A DNA stretch of 62,000 nucleotides from Neocallimastix lanati (nom. inval.) (GCA_016946835.1 JACVTC010000035.1:905001-967000); one strand, 5' to 3'; shown: positions 40,116 through 53,022, numbered from the stretch's first letter. Notes: generated from the letters alone by a model not told the origin. Made by a program: numbers and translations.

Positions 40116-40621
40116 GATTATATAAATGTTTTATCAATAAAGATGAAAGAAATATAAAAAATAAACTAATATAATAATATATAATAATAGTTAATAATAA
40201 TTATTCATTTATATTTATTTTTATATATAAAAAGATACTCAAATTTATATTATTTTTATTATTAATAATTTGTTTGTCACATTGAAGTAAATAATATATA
40301 CATTATTTTTTTTAAAAAAAAAAAAAAACTAAATTATAAAACATGAAGTATAATTAAAAATTACAATATTTAAATTATAAAGTGTAAATGATTTAAATGA
40401 TTAAGAATTTATATAATTAAAAATTGAAAATTGTATATAAAAACTTTAATTGTAATTTTATTAAAATTTTAACTAAAGTAAAACTAATTACTATAATAAG
40501 CAATAATAACAATATAACAATTCTATAATGTAATTAAAAATAAATTATTAATTAAAAATGTCTTCATAATTATTAATTTATTTTTTTTTTATGGAAGTCA
40601 TGATGTTATTTTTTTTAATAA
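39246..40621. other. AT-rich gene-free stretch downstream of the EF-hand gene
   Basis: No coding signal. The minus-strand frame at 39434-39622 is low complexity and unsupported. Holds the 3' end of the gene at 40622. Confidence 0.5.
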
Positions 40622-41246
40622 TTATTTTTTTATGGAACTCATGGTATTATATAACTTAAAATAAAATGAATAGTAATCTATATCTTTTACTGGATTTACA
40701 TTAAAATTGTCCATTAGAACACTTAAATAATTTGTGACGTCATTTTTTATATCATTTTTATTGTCTTTTCCAAATGAACATATATAAATTAATGCTTCTT
40801 TAAATTTTTCAAATGTTATTTTTCCTGTATTATGATTTATAAAAAAAAAAAAAAATACAGAATTTTTATTCAATAAAGTATTTTTAATTATATACAAATA
40901 TAATTTTATTTACCTGAACTATAAATATCATTTGATTTTAAAATCTTGAATATATCTAATATATTACATTTAGTATTACTTGCAATTTCTTTAATAACTT
41001 TTTCACATTTTTCTTTATTCTTAAATGTGGGTTTATAAATTGAAAGATACTTCCTTGGTTTATTATCAGTAACAATTTTATCATTTATTGATTCATCTAA
41101 GAATGCAGAATTAATCTCATTAATGAAATTTTCATAATTAAATTTACCTGTATTATATCTTTCAACATTTTGTTCTAAAATAATATTTGTATCATACTTT
41201 TAATATTTGAAAATTAAAAAATAATACATAAAAAAATTTATATATG

Positions 41247-41316
<70 letters not shown>

Positions 41317-44300
41317 GTAATAGTAATAATTAGTTTCATTTTTTTGAATAATGAAAAATAATATAAAAATATTTTTTATTAATAATATAATAATACCTTT
41401 GATAAATTTAAATTTAATGATGATATAATATTATGTAATAAATCTTTTCTTATATAACCGCAATCTTGTGGATCCTTCTTTTGGAATATAGCTTTAAGAT
41501 TTACTCCATTCTCTTTACACTTTTTTTAAAATATATAATTAAATATATATATATATATATAAATATATTATATTATTATTTATAACTTTTTTATAAATAT
41601 TAATTTATATAATTATAATTTTAATTATAATGAGATATATTTATTACATATATATTTATAATTCTTAATATCATGCTGTAAAGTTCTCTATTCTTTTCAT
41701 TAGTTCTATATTTGTGGAAATCTTCATGTATTTCTGTTGGGACTTCCTTAACATCCTTTAAGAAAACCAAATATGAAAAGACTAATGGTTTTTGAAGATT
41801 ATTATTCAAATATTCTTCCTCTCTAAAGTAATACTTTGATAGAAGAGTCCAGTCATCATTACTTAAATTAATACCAAGAGATGAAAATGCATGACGCATC
41901 TCATTTTGATCTAAAACGCCTTCTCTTTTTCCATCTAATTCATCAAATGTTTGCTCGAATAATTTTGGATCTTGTTTATAAACTTCATACATTCTATTAA
42001 TAAATTCTTTTAATGCACATGAATCAATAGCATCTTGTGACATACCTTCTAATAAGTCATCATTATTATATAAATAATGACTTGTTCTATCCTTTGAAAA
42101 CAAGGAACTAATATTAACGGAATGATCTATATAATATATATGTAAGTATATAAATGAATATATATTATTAATTTATAAGAAAAATATATATATGGATATA
42201 TAATTTTTTATATGATGCTATGATTCAAACCTTCAAGATCATCAATAAATAACTTCCAGTTACATTTACCAAAGTCGGTATATAATGAATATCTATTAGT
42301 AATGGCATTAGCCTCAGCAGATGTTAAAGTTATACCAAGTTTCTCTATTACTTCAATAAATTGTTTTCTTGAAATTTCTCCAGATCTATTAGGATCATGC
42401 GCTATAAATAAATTGGAAATATTTAAACTTGATTCTTTTAATTTATCTTTAAGCTTATCGATAACACATCTAGAAATGGAATTTGCAGAATATGAATCAT
42501 ATGGTAAAGGAGTGCGTGGGGTTAATCTAATTTCTGATTCATTCCATTTAGGGAATTCAACTTCATCAATAAAACTCATATATTTAATTAAACCTGTTTC
42601 TGGATCCTGATACTTTTCATATAAAAGGTACAAATCATCTTGTGATAAATCAATCTTCATAGTGGATAATATTCTATGAAATTGTGAACGCATTACTTTT
42701 CCTGTTCTTGATGTACACTAAAATTTTTAATGAAACTGTTAGTAAATATGCAATTACATAAAAATTATTTTATTATGTTAAAAAATTTAATAAAAATTAC
42801 TCTGAAAGCATCAAAATCAGTAAAGTATGGTCTTATAATAAGTCCTCGTATATCAATTTCATGTTTAATAAAAGATATTACTTTTTTAAGTCTTTCTTCC
42901 TTTTCTGGAGAAAGTTTATTGGTAGTCTATAGTAAGTATATATTTAATATTAATATATTATTGAAATACTTTTATTTTCTCCTTTTGTTTTTTATCATAT
43001 ATATTTATATATATATATTTTATAGAATAAATACCTTTACTAAATAATCATATGATGGTTGTTTTACATCACATGTGGGATAATATTCTAAATTATGTAC
43101 AGTGAAAACTTATAACGACAATGAATCAAGTTATAAAATATATATTGTTTTAATAAAATAAAATAATATATTTTAATATTACTTATTTTAACATTATATA
43201 TTTCTATTTAAATAAATTTAATATTAATTATATATATTATATACTTGTATTAATATTTTTGCAGAATAACTTATAATATATTTTTCCTTGTGCATTTGTA
43301 TACGCATCAGCTACACGCTTAACTTCATCATCACTGATATTTATTCTTGCTAAACTTATACCAGCATAAAACTATGAATAAATATGTATAAAAATACAAT
43401 GTAAATATATATTTATTATAATTTTTAATATTTTTTTTTACATTATTATATATATATTAATTTATATTTATATTATTATTTTAATATAAGTATTATTATT
43501 ATTATTTGAAATTAATAATTTAGTTGTATATAATTTCTATTTATTTTAAATCGTACTTGTTCAGGATTGATAATTCCATGATTAAGTGAATCATAATCAC
43601 AAAAGAAACTATATAAATTAATTCTATTAACATAGATTTCTATTAAATTTAAAAATTAAAATAAATAGCAATTAGTATAATTAATTATTAAATAATATAT
43701 AATTTTCATATCTGGAGTAAATATAAAAATATTGATATATACGTTTTTTTATTTTATCTTCTATTTCAAGAACAGTTTCATTCCTCGCAGGAATATATTT
43801 TGGAACACACTTTAAAACAAATTCCGTACCATCTGGAACTTTATCCATTTGATTATGTGGTATAACCGGAAATGACTGTTTAATGAATTGCTTTGAGGCT
43901 TAAATTAAATAAATTAAATTAACATATTATTATAAAAAATAAATTAAAAAAAATGTAATATTTAAGTCATCTTTTTTCAAATTGTTTATATATCTTTAGA
44001 TTTATTCACATAAGTTCTATTAATATTTTAAAAAATATATATATGTATATAATATTTACAAATAATATTAACATCGTTATTAATTTTTGAATAGTTAATG
44101 TGACCAACCAATGGATCTGTATATGATTTTATTAATAAATTTAATTGATCTTTAGAAAGTAAATTTTGAGGAAAAGCTCTTAAAAATTGAAACCTTGAAA
44201 CATATCCGGAATTATGAAAATCATAATCTTTACACCATAGATTAACATTACTATTATGATAATTGCAATAAACTTTAATAATATTGATTACTTCTTCTAA

Positions 44301-44946
44301 TTGTTCTCTTTCTTCATCAGTAATATGTAAAATATGTTGAAATAATTTTCGTGGTAATGGTGTTGGTTTATATGGTTTTGTTGTTCCAAATACTAATTTT
44401 ATAAAAATAGAAAAAAAAAAAAAGTTTAATTATATTTATATCGAAAAAAAAATTTTTTTTTTTTTTAATTATGTAATTCTTTCTAGTTTTAATGATTTTT
44501 CTCCAATTAAAATAAGGAAAAAAAATAAATATATTTATTATTATTATCATTATTTTAATATATTATTAGTATTATCAGTAAAATAGGTAAAAAAAAAAAA
44601 AATTATCATTTTATTAACCTGAATCAACATCATCTACAAATGATCTCCAATTTACCATTTTCCTTTCACTATCATAATAATATTTTGCTATTTCATTATA
44701 CTCTTCTGAACTTAATTTACATGTTGCTGTAGTTGCTAAAATCATATCAATGCATCTTTTGAAAATTGCTTCAGAAACATATCCTGCCCGTAATTTATCA
44801 AAATCTTCAAAGAAATTTAATATTCTTACTCGGCGGATTAATACATGGTAACGTATTTTCGAAAGAATAGTATCAATTGCTCTTGGAAATTCTTTCGCAT
44901 TATCATTTCCGAAATATACATTATCTAATTTATTTGATGAGTCCAT
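40622..44946 (-). CDS. Large multi-EF-hand protein, EFCAB6-like (12 exons, 926 aa)
   Basis: Exons in transcript order: 44619-44946, 44060-44392, 43743-43898, 43557-43639, 43245-43371, 43035-43087, 42801-42926, 42231-42717, 41648-42126, 41397-41519, 40914-41196, 40622-40824. They total 2781 nt and close in frame. EF-hand-like units recur along the chain: FEDFDKLRAGYVSEAIF, KDYDFHNSGYVSRFQF, CDYDSLNHGIINPEQF, HDPNRSGEISRKQFIEV, DELDGKREGVLDQNEM, KKDPQDCGYIRKDLL and KSNDIYSSGKITFEKF. Most loops lack the full set of acidic ligands; HDPNRSGE is among the best. Between them are predicted helices and spacers rich in Lys and Tyr. Serial degenerate EF-hands are typical of EFCAB6-type proteins linked to cilia and flagella, which would fit a fungus with flagellated zoospores; that link is inference. 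The exon 9 donor (41646-41647) is the least certain junction. Confidence 0.8.
41250..41312. repeat. (AAT)n microsatellite in an EF-hand gene intron
   Basis: About 20 units lie between exons 10 and 11 of the gene at 40622-44946. Confidence 0.9.
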
Positions 44947-46234
44947 TTTTTTTTATAAAAAAAAATAAAAAATAGAAAAAACGTATATATTTTTTATGAA
45001 TACCAAATTTCTATTTGTATTTTTGTTCAGTAAATATTACTATTTAACGCTTATTTAAAATATAATTAATGTAACTAAATTAAAAAAAAAATGTTAGTAT
45101 AATGCTAATCAATTATTATTTGATTAGCAATTTTTTTTTTTTCATAAAAAAAAAAAAAAGAAAAATAAAAGAAAAATGATAAATTAAAATTAAATGATAA
45201 TAATAAAAATAAAAATAAAGTTAAAAAAAAATTAAATAATCAAATATAATATTTATTATTTTTTATTTTTTCAAAATAAAATTATTAGTATTAAAAATTT
45301 TTATTTAATGGAAAAGTATTATTATTAGTTAATACTAACTTTCTTTGCTATCTATTATTTAAAATGAAATTATGCTTCTTTTTTTTTATTGTTATTATTA
45401 TTAATTTACTAAATTGTATTATAATAAAAATTTTAAAATTAAAATTTCAAATTTTAATTATTTTATTTTGTTGTTATAAAACGTTTTCTTAACATATTAA
45501 AGTATTTAGGATATTAAACTTTTTTAAACAAAAAATTTTTTAAAAAAAAATATATATATATATTTATTTATTTATTTATTACTTATTACTTATTATTTAT
45601 TATTTATTATTTATTATTTATTATTTATTACTTATTATTTATAATTTATTATTTATTACTTATTATTTATTATTTATTATTTATTATTTATTATTTATTA
45701 TTTATTATTTATTATTTATTATTTATTATTTATTATTTATTATTTATTATTTATTATTTATTATTTATTATTTATTATTTATTATTTATTATTTATTTAA
45801 TTTATTATTTTTTATTTATTTAATTTATTATTTATTATTTATTATTTATTATTAATTTCAATAATTTCAATCTCATCAATAAATAAAATAATAATATAAA
45901 ATAATATATAATAAAAATTTTTATAATCTAATTAATAAAAATAATAGTTATTACATATATATTATAAAAAAATATAAAATTTGGTATTAATTTATATTTT
46001 TAAAATTTTCTTGTTCTGTTTTTATTTATTTCATTTATTTTTATTATTATATACATATCTATATGTCTGTATATCTATATTTTTAATTAATTGTTTATTA
46101 ATTTATTGATTTATTTATTAATTGATTTATTTTATTAGTAATTGATTATTTTGATTATTATTATTATTATTATTATTATTATTTATTATATTTTTATCAT
46201 CCTTTATTGCCTTTTTTGTTTTTTTTTTTTATCA
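44947..46234. other. AT-rich upstream region of the EF-hand gene
   Basis: No coding signal. It includes the heptanucleotide tract listed separately and short A/T runs. Confidence 0.5.
45561..45852. repeat. (TATTTAT)n heptanucleotide repeat
   Basis: About 40 units of 7 bases with a few substitutions (TTACTTA variants at 45580-45665) and two length breaks near 45797 and 45825. Confidence 0.9.
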
Positions 46235-46625
46235 TCATAAATAAAATAATTCATCACCAAATTCATCAGATTCTTCATTACTAGGTTGATCTTCACTACT
46301 ACTTTCATTAGCTAATAAATCTAAGATCATCATCTTTATAATTATTATAATTAAATAAATTTCTATTAAGCTTCATCAAATTAACGCTGTTTTTTAAGAA
46401 TCTTGTTATTTAATGTATTTATCTATTAATTCTTGTTTATTCTTTTTATCAACAATTGTTTCCTTGGCAAAAGCTTAAGCTTCTTCTAAATTATCAGTAA
46501 TAATTAATATTATTAAATTGAGTTCCCACATTAGTATGATAAAAACTTGAAACCGATAAAAATCATGTTCTTGATTATAATTATCATTATCTTCATTATA
46601 ATCAGGCTATTATTAATTTTTATCA
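46235..46625 (-). pseudogene. Broken gene fragment, two exon-like blocks
   Basis: Block 1 (about 46400-46612) follows an AG and reads PDYNEDNDNYNQEHDFYRFQ, later DNLEEA, a TAA stop, AFAKETIVDKKNKQELIDKY and further stops. Block 2 (46235-46333) also follows an AG and reads LDLLANESSSEDQPSNEESD and then EFGDELFYL before TGA. The charged, Lys/Glu-rich composition looks like true protein coding, but in-frame stops in block 1 and the lack of a start point to a pseudogene. The family is not recognised. Confidence 0.45.
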
Positions 46626-46843
46626 TATTTTAAATATAAAATAGAACAGTACACATTATATATTAAATACTAAACATTATTATTATTATTAAAAATTGAT
46701 AACATTTGAAAATTATATATTAAAAATATTATATATTATAATTTTAATTATTATTATACAAATTCATATTTACCATATTATATTATTTTATTAATGCTTA
46801 ACAATACAAAAATAATAATAATAATAATAATAATAATTGATAA
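46626..46843. other. AT-rich spacer
   Basis: Low complexity with ATT and AAT runs; no coding signal. Confidence 0.5.
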
Positions 46844-47020
46844 CTGTCCTATAATTATGTATATAATAATTATTGATGCACGTGATATACATGAATCTAA
46901 TGTGGCACAAATGATGAATTGCTAAATATATAAAATGCTCACTGTAATATTTACATAAGAATAGAGGTTTAATTCCTAATAAATAAAAATAAATAAACAA
47001 CATTAAAATTTATTAATCAT
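46844..47020. repeat. Dispersed repeat R1, copy 1
   Basis: CTGTCCTATAATTATGTATA, GATGCACGTGATATACATGA and GTGGCACAAATGATGAAT recur in the same order and orientation at 52861-53022 with scattered substitutions. About 170 bp long; family unknown, possibly a solo terminal repeat or SINE-like unit. Confidence 0.75.
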
Positions 47021-47403
47021 AAATTTAAGTGTGTTAACAATAATAATAATAATAATAATAAAGGTTGTTAGGTTTTTCAAAATGAAATAATATATATTAC
47101 TTTCTCAATAAAATGAATTTATTTTTGATAATAATGTATTATTATAATAATACATAAATATATTTTCCAGAAAATAATATTAAAACATTCCCCTTTGTGC
47201 TTAATACTTTATATCTAATTGTATATTTATATATATTTAAATAAAACAGATTTAGATGTATAAATAAATATATTTATTTATTTGTAAAGTCTTAATATTT
47301 CTTTGATAATAATGGATTAATTTCCCACATTTATATTTAATTATATTTAATTATTAATATTTTATTTTTATATATATTTGCTTCTTTTATTATTATAATT
47401 ATA

Positions 47404-47448
<45 letters not shown>

Positions 47449-47479
47449 GTTATTGTTATTATTATTTATTTATTTATTT
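47021..47479. other. AT-rich spacer with (ATT)n tract
   Basis: ATT units at 47405-47465 grade into TTTA units to 47488 at the tail of the next LINE. No coding signal. Confidence 0.6.
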
Positions 47480-48140
47480 ATTTATTTAAGATTATAAATA
47501 AACTTTATTTTAGAAAAAAAGCATGAAAAGAAATTACATGAAAACGAAATGAACTCTAACTCATTCCATTCATCGATGATAACTCCATATAAATAAAAAT
47601 TATCATTTGATTCTGTATTAAAATTTCTTTTTCGACTTATCGTTTCGACGTCGATGTTTTTGACAACGATAAGTCTAATGGTATACAAATTGATTATAAC
47701 GTAAAAATCACAAATCACAATAGGCATACATTAGTATAGAATTTCGCAGGTACCACAAAATATGAAATAGGAAAGGAAGACTCTCTCGAAGGTGATTGAA
47801 AGACTTAATTAATAAAACACCTTCTGTCATCTGAGACAATCCCTTAGATTTCATATACTGCATTTCCGCTAAGAAGGGGACACCATACGTAAAAATTAAT
47901 ATTATTAAAATCTTCCTCTTTATCATCAGGTTTATCCAATAATTTTTCATGAACAATCAGAGAAGAATTAATAAAAATTTCAATTTGAATCTATATTTAA
48001 TTTATCCAGTCTAAAAATTAACTGGAATGCATCAAATTCTTAATTCAAATTATCCCAATATTTCTCTTAATACTAATGATATAATTGTATGATAAAATAT
48101 TTTAGATATTAAATGCAATTAATTCAATTTACTAACAATT
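47480..48140 (-). mobile_element. Old diverged LINE relic, family 2-like
   Basis: Bases 47545-47660 match the C-terminal end of the family 2 ORF in a more diverged form (minus strand YGVIIDEWNELEFI versus GRGVIIKEWEKLEAI), and GTACCACAAAATATGAAAT parallels CCCCACAAAATACGGAACA. The segment at 47760-47890 on the minus strand (RKILIILIFTYGVPFLAEMQ) occupies the place of the LGG segment. The 3' side ends in TTTA repeats instead of a T run. Confidence 0.6.
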
Positions 48141-48530
48141 AGTATTTTTTCTACTAGGTTGCAAATCCGAGTGAAATAAATACAATATAAAAAATATATA
48201 TATATTACCCTTTGAAAGAAAAAAAATACAACAGCGACAATTTTAATATTGTTTTTATTTTTATTTTTATATTTTTTTTATTATATAACTTTTTTTTTGT
48301 TAGTAAATAGTTTTATTGTAAAAATTTTATAAAATTGAATTTTAATTTTTTATGGTTCTTTATTGATATCTCAAAATAATTTATAGTATAATTATTTTTG
48401 AAGAAATGAAAATATTAATAAAAAATAAATTATTTTTATAAAAAAAAAAGTGTAAATGATATTAAATATCAAAAGTATATTAAAAAATTGAAAAAAGTAT
48501 ATGAGGTGAAACGAATTAATTTTTACAGGA
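48141..48530. repeat. Dispersed repeat R2, copy 2
   Basis: Bases 48170-48300 match 16985-17100 directly, while 48300-48530 match the reverse complement of 16690-16945. See copy 1 for the shared motifs. Confidence 0.55.
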
Positions 48531-48667
48531 ATATAAAAAAGTACCATAATTACATAACCATTCAAAAAAAAAAATAAAAAAATACGTTATAAATATAACA
48601 TTATAATACTATACATGAATGATTCATACATGATTCATACATGAAAAAAAATAAAAAAGTATGAAAA

Positions 48668-48704
48668 TGGGATAGGGTTAAGGTTAATCATAATTCTAAC
48701 CCTA
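48668..48704. repeat. Short hairpin ATAGGGTTA / TAACCCTAT
   Basis: A perfect 9-bp inverted repeat with a loop of about 16 bases. The arms resemble TTAGGG telomere units, but only one and a half units are present on each side, so a telomeric origin is not supported. Confidence 0.5.
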
Positions 48705-48765
48705 TGAAAAAGGAAAAAGATTAATAGAAAAAAAAATATTATTGTTTAAAATTTTTTAAAATTAA

Positions 48766-48938
48766 TTAATAACTTGGATAAATAATATCGGTTGCAAATA
48801 TCTGTAATAAAATTTTACCAAAAACATTCAATGTATAATGCTTGAACTTTTTACCATCACCCTCAGTACAACGAGAATTAAAACGGTCTTCTCTTAGCGA
48901 ACTCAATAGAAGATGGTACGTCTTTTGTGGGATGAATA
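48766..48938 (-). pseudogene. Orphan terminal exon of an unidentified gene
   Basis: Directly after a 3' splice site (AG at 48939-48940) the minus strand is open for 57 codons to TAA. It reads FIPQKTYHLLLSSLREDRFN, SRCTEGDGKKFKHYTLNVFG and KILLQIFATDIIYPSY. Composition and amino-acid use are those of a conserved globular protein. No upstream exon with a start codon is visible before the R3H gene stop at 49575 on the same strand. It is either the end of a gene whose other exons were missed, an alternative 3' exon of the R3H gene, or an isolated remnant. The family is not recognised. Confidence 0.5.
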
Positions 48939-49377
48939 CTTTATGAAAATTTTTTTTAATGTTATTATATATAAAATTAATTATAAAAATTTTTTAAAAA
49001 AAAAATTTTTAAAATTAATAAATTTCGAATAGTTACACAAAAATAATAATTTTTTTTTTAAATATATAGTATAAAATTCTTATAATTTTTCATTATTATT
49101 TTTTTATTATAATCTATATTTTTTCTGATTTAATATAACTTTAAAATAAAAAAAAAAAAATAATACTTAATGAGTATATAAATTTTAAAAAGAATGAATG
49201 AATATATATAATATATAAATAAAATATTGATTTATAAATCATCTATAATATTCTTTAGGAAAAAGTTTTTTTTTTTAAAAAAAAAAGACTTTTTTAGATT
49301 TTATAGCAATAATTGATATATATGTTTATACAGAAAGAGCATAAAATTTATATACATTAAATAGAAATTAATTTAAA

Positions 49378-49416
<39 letters not shown>

Positions 49417-49574
49417 TTAATGATATAGTTTTTAATTAAAAAAACAATTATACATGTTAAATATAATATAAAACTAATTTTAAATTCGATAAAATATTTT
49501 AAAATCAAAAATTATTATATTATGAAATATCAAAAATTTAAAAAACTTCATGTAAAATATATATATATATTTTC
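48939..49574. other. AT-rich spacer
   Basis: Searched for the missing upstream exons of the orphan exon; only very short frames are present. T run at 49382-49410. Confidence 0.5.
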
Positions 49575-51017
49575 TTATTCGTATATATATTTAACAAATG
49601 TATTTAATAATCTTTCTTTAAGATCAGATTCATTTGGATTAATTTCAATATAAGTATATCTACCTTCTTCCTTATCTTTACCTAAAATTAAAAAAATTAT
49701 ATTAAAGACACACTATTAATATCTATTTTATAAAAATTATATTATACATTTTAAATAATAACAATAATAATAACAGTAATGAATAATTAAGTACTAACTG
49801 TAAGAGGGCAAACCATACCAACGACATATGGAATGCACAATAAGACGATGAAATTCACTATCAATTTTCCATGAAATCATAAAATGCTTTTGATTTAAAT
49901 TGTTAAGCATATTTTCAAAAACACTTAATTCACTTTTATTTTCTTTTTTAATCTTTTTACCTAATTTAATAAGTTTTTCAGAAAGGTCTTTCTTCTTATT
50001 ATTTTTTCTTCTTTTATCTTTATTAGTTTTTTTAACAGTGGTAGTATTTATTTCTTCTTCATCTTTTTCTTTATATTGTTTCTTACTATTCTCTTTTTGA
50101 ATTTTTAAAAGAATGAGTCTTATATTCTTTTCATAATTTTCTATTACTTCTTTATATTGTGGTTTCTTTGTTAAATTTTGCTTAAGACGACGATCAAGAC
50201 GAGTCAAATTTTCAGGACCGTAAGATGCTTTGTTTATGTTATCTTTATTAATAAAAGCATTGGTATATTTTGATATGCGCTTTAAGAAAAGACGTTGGCG
50301 ATCGTCATTAATATCAATAAAACTTGAAATATTGATACCATTATGACATAAATTAACAAGTTTGGTAAATGGAGATGGTGATTTTACTGGATATTGAGCA
50401 TTAATATCCTCAGCTTCATAATGAATTTGTCTTGCAATTGGATGGTTGATAAAATTATCTTTATAATATATAGTATATAAATTCATGAAAAATTTACGAG
50501 TTTTTTTTTTTTTTTTTTTTAAAAAAAATTAACAATATCATTAAAAAATATATATATAATATAATACATTATATTTATTTATTTATTAATTTATTATCTA
50601 TTTCTTTTACTTCTCAAATAAAGTATGAACATTAATATATACCATTAATCCAACGATTTCTTTTTCTTGAACCCATTTTTTCGTATCTTCCATCATCATA
50701 ACCATAGATAGTATCAATTTTTGTTTTAATCTTTTCTTTTTCTTGTTGCTTAAGTGATTTGGTTACCTTCTTCACAACATCACAACATTCTTTATCATTA
50801 GTAATAAAATAATCAACACTATTAAAGTTTTAATTATTATAGTATCAATAAAATTATTTGAATTTTAATGATTCCATTATCTTCATATTTTTTATTTTAT
50901 TTTACTTTATTTTTATTTTTATTCAATATATTAATTAAGAGCTTAATTATTTTACATGTAATTACTGGCTTCATTTCTGTTTTCTATATGATTATTTAAA
51001 ACTTGACCTCTTGCCAT
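49575..51017 (-). CDS. R3H-domain protein, R3HDM4-like (4 exons, 334 aa)
   Basis: Exons in transcript order are 50956-51017, 50643-50818, 49799-50458 and 49575-49681 (1005 nt with TAA). The C-terminal R3H-type segment spans the last junction: SEFHRLIVHSICRWYGLPSY, then SKDKEEGRYTYIEI, with the Arg-x3-His spacing that names the domain. R3H domains bind single-stranded nucleic acid. Upstream, PENLTRLDRRLKQNLTKKP and NYEKNIRLILLKIQ resemble the conserved middle of animal R3HDM4, and a Lys/Arg-rich run (KKTNKDKRRKNNKKKDL) is a likely nuclear or RNA-binding patch. The first exon starts MARGQVLNNHIENRNEASNY. A protein kept to the internal Met at 50486 would lose exons 1-2, whose splice sites keep frame, so the longer model is preferred. 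The R3HDM4 comparison is from memory. Confidence 0.75.
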
Positions 51018-52860
51018 TTTGAATTAATTTTTTTTTCGATAATTTCGATAATTTAATATTTCAAGGTCTAATATATTTATATATTTCAATAAATTAATAT
51101 AATTCATTTTTCATTTTTATCTTATAATTTTTCTTTAAATACAACAATTTTTTAATAAACTTTCATTTACTAAATATTATTAAAATATTATTTATAATTT
51201 ATTTAATTATAAATATATTATATGTAATATATATAATTTTATTTAACTGTTTACTATAAAAATATAATTAATTTTTATATTACATTATATATATCAATCG
51301 TTTATAAGAGTTTATAAGTATGAATTCTTCCTCTTTAAATTTATATAGATTTTATGAATTAATTTTTTTTTTTATTATTATAATTATTTTTTAAAAAAAA
51401 AAGCATATCACAAATAATTTATGATAAAATTTTATTTATAAAATTTTAGAAATATGGATTAGTAAATTTTATTATCTTTAAAAAAATTTTTTTTTTTTAA
51501 TTTCTTATTCATAATACTATATATTTGTGTTGTAACCTAATCTTTTATAAAACTTATTATATTATGAAAATATGATTAATATTTTTAATGATTATATATT
51601 ATAATATATTTAATATTTATTAAATTGAATAAATAAATAACTTTGACATATAAATTATATTATATTATTTTAGTATATATATATATATCATCTTATAATA
51701 TCATCTTTTTTAAAATATATCCAGTTAATCATGGATATATCATCAATATATCATAAATATACATATAATATATTATATTATATAAAAACTATTTTGTTAA
51801 TATTTACTGTTCTTAGATTTATATATAAATATATATTTTTTTTAATTTATTTTAATATTGTATTCCTATTTACTTATTATAGATTAATTATATATGTCAT
51901 ATCATACAAATAAATATAAGTCACATGGATCATTTGATATATCAATTTTATATTTTGCTAGGTTACAGAATAATCCTAATAAAATAAAAATTTTATGTGT
52001 ATATTTGAATTTTATAATTTTTTTAGTAAATTTTAATTGATCATATTTAGAATTATTACAATATTATATATAATTTTATTTAATTAATAATTTATTTTAA
52101 AGTTAAATGAATTATTAATAATTAATTAGTATTAATTATTAATATTAATAAAAAAGAATAATAAATAATAAATACAATTATTAAAGTTATTATTATAGTC
52201 CAATAATTTTTTTTAAAAAAAAAATATTTTTGTTTTTGTACTAGATTATATGTTAGGTAATAAAATTTTTTAATATTTAAGAATTTAAATTTGATATTCT
52301 ATTACATATAATCAATGTATATAGAATTTATTTAATAAAAAAAGAAAATTACTTATCCGCATTAATAGTTATAGTAATAAATAATATAAAAAATATAATT
52401 ATAAATATTTATATTTTTAATTATAAATTAAATTCAAAATCGGATTAATATTATATATATATATTCATATTCATTTTACAGTTTAATAAATTTAATTATA
52501 ATATATAAAAGTTAAAAGTCCATATTAAAAGTATAAAAGAAAAATCTTTATAATATTTTTATAATAATGTACAACTATCAAAAATATTAAGCTTATATAT
52601 TTACATAAAATATTTAAATTTTTAAAAAGTTATGATATCGACATAGGAAATTACTCATCCACAATATTCAATTATAATAATTATAAATATATCAAATAAA
52701 CAATTTATTTTAAATATTAATAAATAAATATTAATGTTTATTTTATTTATTATACAAATAGTATCTAATATGTAAAATTTTAAATATAATATTTTTCGTT
52801 TTAATGACAATTTTTAACAAGGATTTATAAAATTTATTATTTTTTATAAATTATTTATAA
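51018..52860. other. AT-rich gene-free stretch upstream of the R3H gene
   Basis: No coding signal on either strand. The plus-strand frame at 51731-51913 is Ile/Tyr/Phe-rich low-complexity sequence without features of a real protein. Confidence 0.5.
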
Positions 52861-53022
52861 CTGTCCTAAAACTATGTATATATGAATTATTGATGCTCGT
52901 GATATACATGATACTAATGTGCCACAAATGATGAATAGTTAAATACATACTATAATATTTATATTAAAGAAGAGGTTAATTTCTAATAAACAAAAATAAA
53001 CAAACAACATCAAAATTTATAA
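52861..53022. repeat. Dispersed repeat R1, copy 2
   Basis: Matches 46844-47020 in the same orientation: CTGTCCTAAAACTATGTATA, GATGCTCGTGATATACATGA, GTGCCACAAATGATGAAT and AACAACATCAAAATTTAT. Confidence 0.75.

Noticed and set aside
42302-43047. Plus-strand open frames over the EF-hand gene
   Set aside because: Antisense of well-supported EF-hand exons.
48668-48704. Interstitial telomere sequence
   Set aside because: Only one and a half TTAGGG-like units per arm in a small hairpin.
51731-51913. 60-residue open frame on the plus strand
   Set aside because: Low-complexity Ile/Tyr/Phe composition expected from A/T-rich DNA; no motif or splice context.
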